Below, one piece after another: positions 43,243 through 53,351 of a stretch of DNA of 60,811 bases. The DNA comes from Clostridia bacterium (lineage in GTDB: Bacteria > Bacillota > Clostridia > Oscillospirales > CAG-272). Each line of letters starts with the position of its first letter. Within the stretch, counting starts at the first letter, position 1. The translations under genes and the position numbers were made by a program. The notes under the pieces are model-generated. The model saw only the letters and a list, made by a program, of their open reading frames with translations. It was not told the DNA's origin and did no database searches. The stretch covers positions 1-60,811 of the forward strand of contig JAFYLH010000030.1 of NCBI GenBank assembly GCA_017537175.1, read 5' to 3'.

Positions 43243-44442
43243 TTACGGAGCTACATAGAGTGTGGGATTCTGCACCTGTCCGTTGATACGCACCTCAAAG
43301 TGGAGGTGGTTACCGCTGGAGGAGCCTGTTGTACCCATCTCGGCGATCTGCTGACCCTGTGCCACTATATCGCCTGCCTTAACAAGAAGGCGTCTGTTAT
43401 GAGCATAAAGTGTAGCATAACCGCTGCCGTGGTCGATAAGACAGTAGTATCCGTAACTGTAATGGTATGTTGAGATGACTACCTGTCCTGCAGCAGCCGC
43501 CTTGATAGGTGTTCCCGAGGGCGCGGGTATATCTATACCCAAGTGATAGTCATATCTTCCCCAAAGAGTTCTGGGGCCAAAGCCGGAGGATATTCTGGAA
43601 TATCCGGGAACCGGCCATATGAGCTTTCCGCCGTATACAGGCTTGTAGCTTCCGGAGTTGTTCTGAGCCTGCTCCTTTGCGCGCTGTGCCAGAAGAGCTG
43701 CAATATCCTTGTTTGCCTGATCCTCTGCAGCCTTTGCCTTTTCGTACTCGGCTTCGATTGCAACCTGGTCAGCCTCAAGCTTTGCAATATAAGCAAGAGT
43801 ATCCTCTATCTGCTTTTCAAGCTCTGCCTTCTTTTCTACAAGAGCAGCCTTGGTTTCTTCCTGAATACGCTGTGTCTCTTCAAGAACTACCTTTTCTTCC
43901 TCAAGCAATACAAGGGAATCCTGAAGCTCCTGCATAAGGCTGCGGTCAAACTCCAGCATTCTTCCCACTCGCTCTACGGTCATGAGAAAATCTGTAAAGC
44001 TTTCCGCTTCCAAAACCATTTCTAGATAGCTTGCCTTACCCTCCATATAGGTAAAACGCAAGCGCTCCTTCATCAGCTCGTATTTTTCTGCGATCTTTAC
44101 TTCAAGATCAGCTATCTCTATACCCTTGTTTTCAATCTTATGGTCGTATTCCTTGATAAGCTCCTCAGTAGCCACGATCTCATCCTGGGTAGAAAGAACG
44201 AGGGAATCAAGATATTCCTTCTGTCTTTCCTGCTCTGCCTCGTTGCTTTTTGCCGCCTCAAGCTTTTTCTTAAGCTCGTCCTGCTGGGTCTTGAGGGCTT
44301 CTATTTTATCCTCAAGCTTCTGCTCTGCCTCTGCGCTGGTGTCGATAGCCTTTATATTAAATCCGTAAGGAACAGCAAGTACTACCATCACTACTGCCAA
44401 AAAGCAGGCTGTTATCGCTTTGATAATATTTATTTTCTTCAT
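43243..44442 (-). CDS. PcsB/EnvC-like coiled-coil M23 peptidoglycan hydrolase, likely FtsX partner
   Basis: This 399-residue exported protein has a signal/anchor helix (about 5-27), a long coiled coil (about 35-260) interrupted by a helical segment around FTYMEGKASYLEMVLEAESFTDFL, an Asn/Ser linker (AQNNSGSYKP), and a LytM/M23 domain. The zinc and catalytic residues are complete: HLGID, LYAHNRR and SGNHLHFEVR. It is immediately downstream of ftsE and ftsX. In other bacteria FtsEX uses ATP to activate exactly this kind of coiled-coil hydrolase (PcsB, EnvC), so that role is strongly suggested. The LytM half is shared almost unchanged with the 34.1-35.1 kb lipoprotein. Confidence 0.9.
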   Translation of the reverse strand: MKKINIIKAITACFLAVVMVVLAVPYGFNIKAIDTSAEAEQKLEDKIEALKTQQDELKKKLEAAKSNEAEQERQKEYLDSLVLSTQDEIVATEELIKEYDHKIENKGIEIADLEVKIAEKYELMKERLRFTYMEGKASYLEMVLEAESFTDFLMTVERVGRMLEFDRSLMQELQDSLVLLEEEKVVLEETQRIQEETKAALVEKKAELEKQIEDTLAYIAKLEADQVAIEAEYEKAKAAEDQANKDIAALLAQRAKEQAQNNSGSYKPVYGGKLIWPVPGYSRISSGFGPRTLWGRYDYHLGIDIPAPSGTPIKAAAAGQVVISTYHYSYGYYCLIDHGSGYATLYAHNRRLLVKAGDIVAQGQQIAEMGTTGSSSGNHLHFEVRINGQVQNPTLYVAP

Positions 44443-44452
44443 AACGGTCACC

Positions 44453-45364
44453 TTAAGCCTTGAGATGCTTTCTAAGCGAAATTGCAGTACCGATGATACC
44501 TGTAACAACGCCTACGATTACAAAGCCACCCAAAACGATCAGCCACAGATAATCTTTTCCGAACTCTGCAAGCTTGATCAGCGGATATTTGCTTACCGTA
44601 TTATATATCAGATTGTACAGTAAATATTCCACACCGTAAGCAAGAGCCGAGGAAAAAGCTCCTATAGCAATACCCTCAAGCACAAAGGGAGTGGTTATAA
44701 ACCACTTGGTGGCACCTACATAACGCATTACATAAATTTCCTGTCTGCGGGAATGTACCGCCAGCTTGATGGTGTTGATAATTACAAATACACTTACAAC
44801 AAAAAGTATTACAAGAAACCACATAAAGATGAATATGATACCGTTCTTGATGCTGTCTATGGTCTTGGCAAGATCTGCACGACAGTTTACCTTGTCCACA
44901 CCCTCCATCTGCTCAAGCTCCATCTGCAGAGAGGAGACCTTGTTGTTGTCCTTGTACTCAAAAACATAGGTGTCGGGATAGGGGTTGCTGTCTCCGCCCA
45001 TCATATCGAAAAGATCGGTATACTCACGGTATGTCTCTCTTTCCTCCTCAAGTACTGTTTCCTTGGGGATAAGCTCCACGCTTTCTTCGACTACATTGTT
45101 CTGAAGGCGTATGCGTCTGCCTATCTCCTCCACAAGGTCGTCATCGGCCTCGGTGTCACAGTAGACAACCATTTCGTTAAGGGAAAGATCCTCAAGATTG
45201 TAGTTTATATTGTAAACCAACAGTGCAAAGCTGCCCATAACGGTAAGGCAGGACATAAGCACCGCAACAGATGCAACGGTCATCATACCGTTACGGAAAA
45301 GGCTCTTGAACGCCTGAGAAACAAGATAGCTCAGGCTGTATCTGGTTTTCTGCTTATTATGCAT
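44453..45364 (-). CDS. ftsX: Cell division protein FtsX
   Basis: FtsX is the membrane part of the FtsEX ABC-like complex, which signals across the membrane to peptidoglycan hydrolases. The 303-residue protein has one N-terminal helix (MTVASVAVLMSCLTVMGSFALLV), an extracellular domain (about 55-175, with ESVELIPKETVLEEERE), and three C-terminal helices (IFIFMWFLVILFVVSVFVIINTI and two more). The LAVHSRRQEIYVMRYVGATKWFI loop is the FtsX/MacB signature that contacts FtsE. It overlaps ftsE by eight bases and is followed by the coiled-coil hydrolase gene. Confidence 0.95.
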   Translation of the reverse strand: MHNKQKTRYSLSYLVSQAFKSLFRNGMMTVASVAVLMSCLTVMGSFALLVYNINYNLEDLSLNEMVVYCDTEADDDLVEEIGRRIRLQNNVVEESVELIPKETVLEEERETYREYTDLFDMMGGDSNPYPDTYVFEYKDNNKVSSLQMELEQMEGVDKVNCRADLAKTIDSIKNGIIFIFMWFLVILFVVSVFVIINTIKLAVHSRRQEIYVMRYVGATKWFITTPFVLEGIAIGAFSSALAYGVEYLLYNLIYNTVSKYPLIKLAEFGKDYLWLIVLGGFVIVGVVTGIIGTAISLRKHLKA

Positions 45365-46037
45365 CGAACATACCTCCTACCTTGTCATCAACGACTTTTC
45401 CGTCCTTGATGGTGATTACACGCTGCTGGAAGTAGTCAACAAAATTCTTTTCGTGGGTAACTACGATAACAGTCTTACCGTGCTTATGTATCTTGATAAG
45501 CAGGTTCATTATTTCAAGACTGAGCTTAGGGTCGATATTACCTGTAGGCTCGTCTGCAATGATTATACTGGGATTGTTTGCAAGGGCACGGGCCAATGCA
45601 ACACGCTGCTGCTCACCGCCCGAAAGCTCGTTGGGGAAGGACTTTGCCTTATCCTGAAGGTTAACTATGCTGAGAATGGTGGGCACACGGCGGTTGATAT
45701 CCTTTGTGGGAACACCGATGGCACGCATAGCAAAAGCAACATTTTCGAAAACGGTCTTATTGGGGAAAAGTCTGAAATCCTGAAAAACTATGCCTAAATT
45801 CCGTCTGTAATGGGGTATCTTGTAGCTGCGGATCTTTTTGAGATCATAGCCGTCAACCACAAGAGAGCCCGAGGAGATCTTCTCCTCGCGGAAAAGGGTC
45901 TTAAGCATAGTGGACTTACCTGCACCCGACTCACCTACTATAAAGACAAACTCACCGTCATTGATAGTAAGATTTACATCGTCAAGAGCAAGGGTTCCGT
46001 TAGGATATTTCTTGCAGACATTCTTGAATTCAATCAT
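45357..46037 (-). CDS. ftsE: Cell division ATP-binding protein FtsE
   Basis: FtsE is the cytoplasmic ATPase of FtsEX. The 226-residue ABC domain has Walker [10 protein letters not shown], the Q-loop in [21 protein letters not shown], signature [15 protein letters not shown], Walker [13 protein letters not shown] and the H-loop VTHEKNFVD. The phrase [29 protein letters not shown] is characteristic for FtsE. It lies 31 nt downstream of the CdaR-like regulator gene, which suggests that the regulator, ftsEX, the hydrolase, ctpA, greA and lysS form one transcription unit or nested units. Confidence 0.96.
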   Translation of the reverse strand: MIEFKNVCKKYPNGTLALDDVNLTINDGEFVFIVGESGAGKSTMLKTLFREEKISSGSLVVDGYDLKKIRSYKIPHYRRNLGIVFQDFRLFPNKTVFENVAFAMRAIGVPTKDINRRVPTILSIVNLQDKAKSFPNELSGGEQQRVALARALANNPSIIIADEPTGNIDPKLSLEIMNLLIKIHKHGKTVIVVTHEKNFVDYFQQRVITIKDGKVVDDKVGGMFDA

Positions 46038-46068
46038 TTTTTAGCCTCCTTTGTCTTGGCTTGAAGCA

Positions 46069-47154
46069 TCAGAACTTGACCGGCTTGGATGTAAGATATT
46101 TCTTTACCATAAGAGCAACCTTGAAGGTAATGGCATGCTCAAATTCGCGCAGATCAAGACCTGTAAGCTTACGGATCTTTTCAAGTCTGTATACGAGAGT
46201 GTTACGGTGTACAAAGAGCTTACGGGATGTCTCGGAAACATTGAGGTTGTTCTCAAAGAAGCACTGTATGGTCATCAGTGTCTCGCTGTCAAGAGATTCA
46301 AGAGATCCCTTCTTGAACACCTCCTGCAAAAACATCTCGCAAAGAGTGGTGGGCAGCTGATAGATAAGTCTGCCGATGCCGAGATTTTCGTAGCTGATTA
46401 TATTCTTTTCGGTATCAAACACCTTGCCTACCTCAAGGGCAACCTGTGCCTCCTTGTAGGAGCGGGCAAGATCCTTGATGTTATCTACCGCTGTACCTAT
46501 ACCTACAGAAACACGGGTATAGAACTCTGTAGAGAAGGTGTCCGCCATAGTGTGGGCTACCTTTTCTATCTCACGGGTGTCATAGTTTGCCTTGACCTCG
46601 CGGACAAGAACTATGTCATTTTCGCCAACGCTTATAACATAATCCTTACTCTTGTCGGGGAACATGTTCTGCACCATATCGTAGGGTACAACATCTACCT
46701 TACCAAAGAACTTGATAAGATAAACTATACGGTACACATCGGTGCTGAAATGAAGCTCCTTGGACTTTATGTATATATCGCTGGGAAGAATGTTATCAAG
46801 AATGATGTTCTTGATAAACGAGCTCTTATCGTACTTCTCGTCATAAAGACTCTTGATATTGTTAAGGGTGATGGCAAGCATAAGAGAGCTCTTTTCGGCC
46901 TCCTGGTCAACACCTTCAACAAAAACGATGTATTCCGACTTTGCCGCGTTACCTATGGGACGGTATGTATAGCCCTCGTAACGGATCACCTCGCCTGCGT
47001 AAGAAAGCTCCTCACGGACACCCTGACGGGTCTCGCCGATACCGGAAAGCTCGCTTGAAGCAATAACGATGCCGTTTTCGTCAACTATACCGATAACACG
47101 GTCGATAGCTTCCTTCATCTGCTGAATTATACCTTGAAACAGTCTGTTGGACAT
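46069..47154 (-). CDS. CdaR/PucR-family transcriptional regulator
   Basis: This 361-residue regulator has three parts. The N-terminal segment (about 1-120, FQGIIQQMKEAIDRVIGIVDENGIVIASSELSGIGETRQGV) matches the sugar-diacid recognition domain of CdaR. The central part (about 130-270, TRVSVGIGTAVDNIKDLARSYKEAQVALEVG) is the degenerate GGDEF-like CdaR domain. The C-terminal HTH (ETSRKLFVHRNTLVYRLEKIRKLTGLDLREFEHAI) is the PucR-type motif. No sugar-diacid genes are nearby. Its position ahead of ftsEX instead hints at a cell-wall or general regulatory role. It has a long structured leader and a perfect promoter. Confidence 0.88.
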   Translation of the reverse strand: MSNRLFQGIIQQMKEAIDRVIGIVDENGIVIASSELSGIGETRQGVREELSYAGEVIRYEGYTYRPIGNAAKSEYIVFVEGVDQEAEKSSLMLAITLNNIKSLYDEKYDKSSFIKNIILDNILPSDIYIKSKELHFSTDVYRIVYLIKFFGKVDVVPYDMVQNMFPDKSKDYVISVGENDIVLVREVKANYDTREIEKVAHTMADTFSTEFYTRVSVGIGTAVDNIKDLARSYKEAQVALEVGKVFDTEKNIISYENLGIGRLIYQLPTTLCEMFLQEVFKKGSLESLDSETLMTIQCFFENNLNVSETSRKLFVHRNTLVYRLEKIRKLTGLDLREFEHAITFKVALMVKKYLTSKPVKF

Positions 47155-47212
47155 ATAAAGACTTCCTCCGAAATCATAAATTGTATATGTTGTTTTTGTG
47201 AAAAATCACAAT

Positions 47213-47281
47213 ACCCAAAAGCTAACCTGAGGCCAAAGAGTCTTTGCCGTAGCCAACTTTCACAGTTTTCGCTTCGGAATA
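47213..47281 (-). promoter_or_regulatory. Structured 5' leader of the CdaR-like gene (possible riboswitch)
   Basis: Between promoter and gene the transcript folds: GAAGC and GCTTT close a region containing AACT GTGA AGTT, then GGC-TACGG with CAAAG ACT CTTTG and GCC, then TCAGGTTA. The order resembles parts of GEMM/c-di-GMP-I leaders (a GAAA-loop stem, a GCAAAG-like strand and CAGGTT before the closing stem), but the match is imperfect and the spacing differs, so no class is claimed. Confidence 0.4.
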
Positions 47282-47288
47282 CGGAACA

Positions 47289-47317
47289 ATTATACTACAA
47301 ATTGTTCAATATGTCAA
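47289..47317 (-). promoter_or_regulatory. Promoter of the CdaR-like regulator/ftsEX unit
   Basis: Minus strand TTGACA (47312-47317), 17-nt spacer and TATAAT (47289-47294), a perfect consensus. The leader to the start at 47154 is about 127 nt. Confidence 0.85.
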
Positions 47318-47378
47318 ATATTATGTTCATTTTTTATAGAATATTAACAATTACCCCATAATGGCATTTTAGACAAAC

Positions 47379-47509
47379 ACCTGCGGTGGGCCATAATCGG
47401 GTGTGAAAAATGCATAAAATCGATTGTTTAATGCCCGATTTAAAATACATTTCTGTACCAACATAATCTCCTGCGGCGAGCTACAATCGGTGTGAAAATA
47501 TATAAAAAG
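47379..47509. repeat. Imperfect direct repeat with CCTGCGG hairpins
   Basis: ACCTGCGGTGGGCCATAATC plus GGGTGTGAAAAATGCATAAAA (47379-47420) recurs as TCCTGCGGCGAGCTACAATC plus GGTGTGAAAATATATAAAAA (47469-47509). Each begins with a small CCTGCGG-type stem. The two copies are separated by about 48 nt containing AATCG/CGATT-type short repeats. The style resembles the hairpin arrays near copA. Confidence 0.65.
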
Positions 47510-47571
47510 AAGCTTTTTGACCGTAGTCAAAAAGCCTCCTTAATTCTGCACTCTGCATTCTGCATTCTGCA
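47510..47571 (-). repeat. Heptamer/hairpin element after prmA
   Basis: In the direction of prmA: four heptamers TGCAGAA, TGCAGAA, TGCAGAG, TGCAGAA abut the stop codon (47544-47571), then TTAAGGAGG, then the stem GCTTTTTGAC TACG GTCAAAAAGC (47512-47535) and a TTCTTTTT stretch. It can terminate the heat-shock operon transcript. Confidence 0.85.
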
Positions 47572-48495
47572 TTATTTAACTCTCTTGAATACAATTCCCT
47601 TCCAGCCGTTGTCCGACATAATATCGGCAATGCCGAAGCCGTTGTTTTCCATACAGTCTATAACATCCTTTGCGTACTCGTCGATAACACCGGATACCAC
47701 CACGGTTGCACCTATCTTGGTTACTCTGCCAAGGTCGGGAGCCATACGCATAATGATCTCGGAAACGATATTGGCGGATACAAAGTCATAAAGACCGCCT
47801 GTCATATCCACATCGCGTAAAAGGTCGGATACACCGCAGGTAATGTTGTGTACATCGTTCTTTTCGGCATTTTCCTTTGCAACGCGAACTGCAACGGGGT
47901 CGATATCATAAGCATTGATATGCTTTGCGCCTAATTTTGATTCGCAGATAGCAAGTATACCGCTGCCTGTTCCCACATCAAGCACATGGTCGCCCGGGAG
48001 CATATGCTTTTCTATAAGGGTAGCGCAAAGACGGGTGGTCTCGTGAGTACCCGAGCCAAAGGCAAGGCCGGGATCCATCTTTACCACAAGCTCATCGCCC
48101 TTTACCTCATAATCCTCCCACATGGGAACGATCATAAGGCGCTCACCTATCTTCAAGGGCTTATAGAAGCGCTTCCAGTTGTTTTCCCAGTCCTCGTCGT
48201 CAACACCGATAAGCTCGATGTCACAGTCAAGCTCCATAGCATTAAAGCGCTCCTTGATAAAGAGGAGATAATCGTTATAATTGTTGCGCTCATCTATGTA
48301 CATACTCACCTTTGCGTGGGTCTTATCCGCCTTGAGTATGGTCTCGTCGATAAGATCTCCGTATATGGTGTTGAGGCCTGTTTCGATATCGCTGTAGTCC
48401 TCTATCATAAGTCTGTGGTCAAGCATACTCATAACAGCCACTACATCGTCAAGCTGTGCGCTCCTGCAGGTAACGCGTAACTGTGTCCAGTTCAT
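47572..48495 (-). CDS. prmA: Ribosomal protein L11 methyltransferase
   Basis: PrmA trimethylates L11 using SAM. The 307-residue protein has the N-terminal substrate-binding domain (MNWTQLRVTCRSAQLDDVVAVM, to about 90), a linker with DWENNWKRFYKPLKIGERLMIVPMWEDY, and the Rossmann methyltransferase domain. SAM motif I is VLDVGTGSGILAI, preceded by the PGLAFGSGTHETTRLC hallmark, and YDFVSANIVSEIIMRMAP is motif IV. It is last in the heat-shock operon, 10 nt after dnaJ, an arrangement common in Firmicutes. Confidence 0.96.
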   Translation of the reverse strand: MNWTQLRVTCRSAQLDDVVAVMSMLDHRLMIEDYSDIETGLNTIYGDLIDETILKADKTHAKVSMYIDERNNYNDYLLFIKERFNAMELDCDIELIGVDDEDWENNWKRFYKPLKIGERLMIVPMWEDYEVKGDELVVKMDPGLAFGSGTHETTRLCATLIEKHMLPGDHVLDVGTGSGILAICESKLGAKHINAYDIDPVAVRVAKENAEKNDVHNITCGVSDLLRDVDMTGGLYDFVSANIVSEIIMRMAPDLGRVTKIGATVVVSGVIDEYAKDVIDCMENNGFGIADIMSDNGWKGIVFKRVK

Positions 48496-48505
48496 ATTCT
48501 ACCTC

Positions 48506-49630
48506 TTATTTCTTCTTTTTTTCAAAAAATTTCTTCTTTTTATGATAGTGCTTTTCACCGCAGGCCTCGGCAAATGCAGAAAGCAGCTCCTTCTGCTTGG
48601 AATCGAGATTACGGGGAACCTCTATTGCCACGGTGAACTCTATATCGCCCTTGTTCTTGGGATTGTGTACCGAGGGCATACCCTTGCCCCTGAGACGGAA
48701 GGATGTTCCGTTCTGTGTTCCCTCGGGAATGGTGAATTCCACTTCCTCCTCAAGGGTGGGCACCTTAATGGTAGCACCAAGCGTTGCCTCGGTAAAGGTA
48801 ACGGGTATATCGCAATAAAGATTGTTGCCGCTGCGCTCAAATATGCGGTGGGGCTTAACATTGATATATATGATAAGATCGCCTGAGGGACCGCCGTTTC
48901 TGCCGTCGTCACCTAGTCCGCGAAGGGATATGCGCTGTCCGTTGCCTATACCCTGAGGAACAGAGACCTCGATGGTCTTTGAAACTCTCACATAGCCTGT
49001 TCCGCGGCAGTTGGTACAGGGAGTCTTGATGACCTTACCTGTTCCGCGACAGTTATCACAGGTCTTGGTGGACTGCATCATACCGAACATAGTCTGCTGT
49101 GTAACCTTTACCTGGCCGCTTCCGTGACAGGTGGGACAGGTCTCGGCAGATGTTCCCTTTGCAGCACCCGAGCCTCGGCACTCCGGACATTTTTCTACCT
49201 TCTTGAAGCTGACATCCTTCTTACAGCCAAAGGCCGATTCCTCAAAGCTGATGGTCAGCTGAACCTCTATGTCCTGACCTCTCTGAGGAGCGTTACGGCT
49301 GCGGTGTGTGGAGCCGCCACCAAAAAAGCTGCCAAAGATATCTCCAAAGTCAAAGCCCTCAAAGCCTCCTCCAAAGCCTCCGTATCCGCCTCCCATACCG
49401 GGATCTACTCCCGCATGGCCAAACTGGTCATATTTAGCCTTTTTGTCGGCATCCGAAAGCACCGAATAAGCCTCGTTTACCTCTTTGAATTTGGCCTCCG
49501 CCTCGGCATCCCCCGGATGAAGGTCGGGATGGTATTTTTTAGCCATACCGCGGTAAGCCTTTTTTATTTCGTCCTCGCTTGCACCCTTTTGGATACCAAG
49601 GACCTCATAATAGTCTCTTTTGTCTGCCAT
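48506..49630 (-). CDS. dnaJ: Chaperone protein DnaJ
   Basis: DnaJ delivers unfolded clients to DnaK and stimulates its ATPase. The 374-residue type I protein has the J-domain with HPD ([11 protein letters not shown]), the Gly/Phe-rich segment ([27 protein letters not shown]), four CxxCxGxG zinc repeats ([32 protein letters not shown]), and two C-terminal client-binding domains. The end is basic ([15 protein letters not shown]). It is downstream of dnaK across a strong 13-bp hairpin and upstream of prmA. Confidence 0.97.
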   Translation of the reverse strand: MADKRDYYEVLGIQKGASEDEIKKAYRGMAKKYHPDLHPGDAEAEAKFKEVNEAYSVLSDADKKAKYDQFGHAGVDPGMGGGYGGFGGGFEGFDFGDIFGSFFGGGSTHRSRNAPQRGQDIEVQLTISFEESAFGCKKDVSFKKVEKCPECRGSGAAKGTSAETCPTCHGSGQVKVTQQTMFGMMQSTKTCDNCRGTGKVIKTPCTNCRGTGYVRVSKTIEVSVPQGIGNGQRISLRGLGDDGRNGGPSGDLIIYINVKPHRIFERSGNNLYCDIPVTFTEATLGATIKVPTLEEEVEFTIPEGTQNGTSFRLRGKGMPSVHNPKNKGDIEFTVAIEVPRNLDSKQKELLSAFAEACGEKHYHKKKKFFEKKKK

Positions 49631-49644
49631 CTATATAACCTCGT

Positions 49645-49674
49645 AAATGCACACGCCTGTTGGCGTGTGCATTT
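49645..49674 (-). other. Intercistronic hairpin between dnaK and dnaJ
   Basis: AAATGCACACGCC TGTT GGCGTGTGCATTT is a perfect 13-bp stem. On the transcribed strand it is followed by only TTT then ACGAGG, a weak U-run, so it may act as a partial terminator or protect the dnaK mRNA, giving more DnaK than DnaJ. Confidence 0.6.
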
Positions 49675-49685
49675 CCTTTTAAAAC

Positions 49686-51536
<1,851 letters not shown>

Positions 51537-51559
51537 CTAAATCAGGTAAAATTTATATT

Positions 51560-51654
51560 TAATGCAGAGTGCAGAATGCAGAATTATGGTGGATTTTTGA
51601 CCTTAAAGGTCAAAAATCTTCATTAACTCCTAACTCCTAATTCCTAACTCCTAA
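51560..51654 (-). repeat. Heptamer/hairpin element between grpE and dnaK
   Basis: In the operon direction the grpE stop codon is followed by TTAGGAG-type heptamers (four, one variant TTAGGAA), TTAATGAAGA, the stem TTTTTGACC TTTAA GGTCAAAAA, TCCACCATAA and TTCTGCA-type heptamers. It thus has both heptamer arrays, one on each side of the hairpin, and shows the complete form of the element. It lies inside an operon, so it is unlikely to terminate fully. Confidence 0.85.
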
Positions 51655-52215
51655 TTAATTCGCAACCTTACACATTGTATATCTTATAACCTTATCCCCC
51701 TTGATGTATCCCTTCTGGAATACCTCTGCCACCACGCTTTCGCCGAGGCTTTCATCCTCGCAATGCATTACTGCGTTGTGGAAGTTGGGGTCAAAGGGTG
51801 TACCGGGCTCTGCCGCGATCTCTTCAACACCCATCTTTTCAAGAGTTGCCTTGAACTGGTTAAGGGTAAGTGCAACACCCTCGGAAACCTTGTCGTTATC
51901 CTTAAAGGCTGCCGCTCTCTCTAAATTGTCGATGACAGGAAGTATTTCCTTTATGGCATCAGCATACGCATCACGGTAGCAAGCATCCTTTTCTTCTCTT
52001 GCACGGCGACGGAAGTTATCATACTCTGCAACCACGCGGAGATATTTATCCTCCTGCTCTGCAAGCTTTGCGTTAAGCTCTTCTATTTCCTTCTTATGCT
52101 TTTTAGATTCCTTTTTTTCTTTTTTGGGAGCTTCCTTAGTTGTCTCCTCGGCGGGTTCGGAAGAAACTTCTTTTTCTATTTCTTCGTTCAGCTCATTGAG
52201 TTCTTCTTGAGTCAT
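51655..52215 (-). CDS. grpE: Nucleotide exchange factor GrpE
   Basis: GrpE releases ADP from DnaK. The 186-residue protein has an acidic, Lys/Glu-rich N-terminus (about 1-45), the long coiled coil (IEELNAKLAEQEDKYLRVVAEYDNFRRRAREEK), and the C-terminal beta domain with the family motif PGTPFDPNFHNAVMH and GDKVIRYTMCKVAN. Its start overlaps the end of hrcA by four bases (ATGA), so the two are translationally coupled. Confidence 0.96.
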   Translation of the reverse strand: MTQEELNELNEEIEKEVSSEPAEETTKEAPKKEKKESKKHKKEIEELNAKLAEQEDKYLRVVAEYDNFRRRAREEKDACYRDAYADAIKEILPVIDNLERAAAFKDNDKVSEGVALTLNQFKATLEKMGVEEIAAEPGTPFDPNFHNAVMHCEDESLGESVVAEVFQKGYIKGDKVIRYTMCKVAN

Positions 52216-53291
52216 TTCTTATCCTCACTTTCCTTATCGGGTAACAGGTTGTCGCTGTCCATCATCTGTTGGATGTTTTGAGACAGATAATCAATAGTAG
52301 CTATGACCTTGGAATAGTCCATACGGCAGGGTCCTATAACACCTATAGCACCTACCACCTTGTCCCCCTGTGTGATGGTACGGAATATCAAAGTAGAATT
52401 GTTCATTACATCTACAGAGTTTTCCGAACCGATATATACATTTATCTCATCCTTTTTGGAGTGAGACACGATGTCGAGTATGTCATCCTTACGCTCCATA
52501 GCTCCCAGCAATCCTCTGAATCTGCTGATATCGGAAAATTCGGGATACTGGAGCAATCTGTCAACGCCCTGGAAGTTAAGCTCTCCCGAGCCTGTCTGAT
52601 TGATAACATCATAAACGCCCTTGACGATGGGGTTTATTAGAGCTGCGCTCTCTATGCCCACCGCTCTTTCCATCTCGGAGATAAGGGAGAGTGTTACCTG
52701 CTCGAGGTCTACGTTGCAGAGATACTTATTAAGCACCGCTTCAAGACGTCCGAGCGCCTCGTCGCTTACCTCAAAGCCGTGGTTGATGACCTTAGTCTGT
52801 ACATTTTCGTCACTGGTCATCATAACAAGCAGGAACTTGCTTTGTCCCATACGCATTGTCTTGAACTGGGTAATTACCGTTGTAGGCGTGTTACCCTTAA
52901 AGGCAAGAGCCGTATAGTTTGTCATATTGCCCATCAGCTTTGCCGCAGACTCAAGGATCTTATCTAACTTTTCCTGCTTAGACTTGGTCAGGCGGTTAAG
53001 CTCGTCAAGCTCCTTCATGGTCATCTCGTAACCCTTCATAAGAGAGTTAACGTAGAAACGGTAGCCGTATTCGCTTGGTACTCTGCCGGCTGAAGTGTGA
53101 GGCTGTTCGAGAAGTCCCATCTCTTCAAGCTCTGCCATCTCGTTACGGATGGTGGCGGATGAAATGGATATAGGAAGGTTTTGTGTAAGATACTTTGAAC
53201 CTACAGGCTCGCCGCCGCTGATATGAGCATCAATTATAGCCTTAAGTATCAGCTTTTTACGTTCGCTCAGGTCTTTAAACTCAAAACTCAT
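52212..53291 (-). CDS. hrcA: Heat-inducible transcription repressor HrcA
   Basis: HrcA represses heat-shock genes by binding the CIRCE element; its activity depends on GroEL. The 359-residue protein has the N-terminal winged helix (LSERKKLILKAIIDAHISGGEPVGSKYL, then LPISISSATIRNEMAELEEMGLLEQPHTSAGRVPSEYGYR) and the GAF-like C-terminal domain. The ATG at 53291 has AGGAGGAAGG upstream. A CIRCE lies 23 nt upstream, so it is autoregulated together with grpE, dnaK, dnaJ and prmA. Confidence 0.96.
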   Translation of the reverse strand: MSFEFKDLSERKKLILKAIIDAHISGGEPVGSKYLTQNLPISISSATIRNEMAELEEMGLLEQPHTSAGRVPSEYGYRFYVNSLMKGYEMTMKELDELNRLTKSKQEKLDKILESAAKLMGNMTNYTALAFKGNTPTTVITQFKTMRMGQSKFLLVMMTSDENVQTKVINHGFEVSDEALGRLEAVLNKYLCNVDLEQVTLSLISEMERAVGIESAALINPIVKGVYDVINQTGSGELNFQGVDRLLQYPEFSDISRFRGLLGAMERKDDILDIVSHSKKDEINVYIGSENSVDVMNNSTLIFRTITQGDKVVGAIGVIGPCRMDYSKVIATIDYLSQNIQQMMDSDNLLPDKESEDKK

Positions 53292-53313
53292 ATTACCTTC
53301 CTCCTGTCTTCGT

Positions 53314-53340
53314 TTAGCACTCAATATATCCAAGTGCTAA
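53314..53340 (-). promoter_or_regulatory. CIRCE operator of the hrcA operon
   Basis: TTAGCACTC (53314-53322), nine bases, AAGTGCTAA (53332-53340). This matches the consensus TTAGCACTC-N9-GAGTGCTAA with one mismatch and sits between the promoter and hrcA, as expected for HrcA control. Confidence 0.95.
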
Positions 53341-53351
53341 TCCATGCTTAT

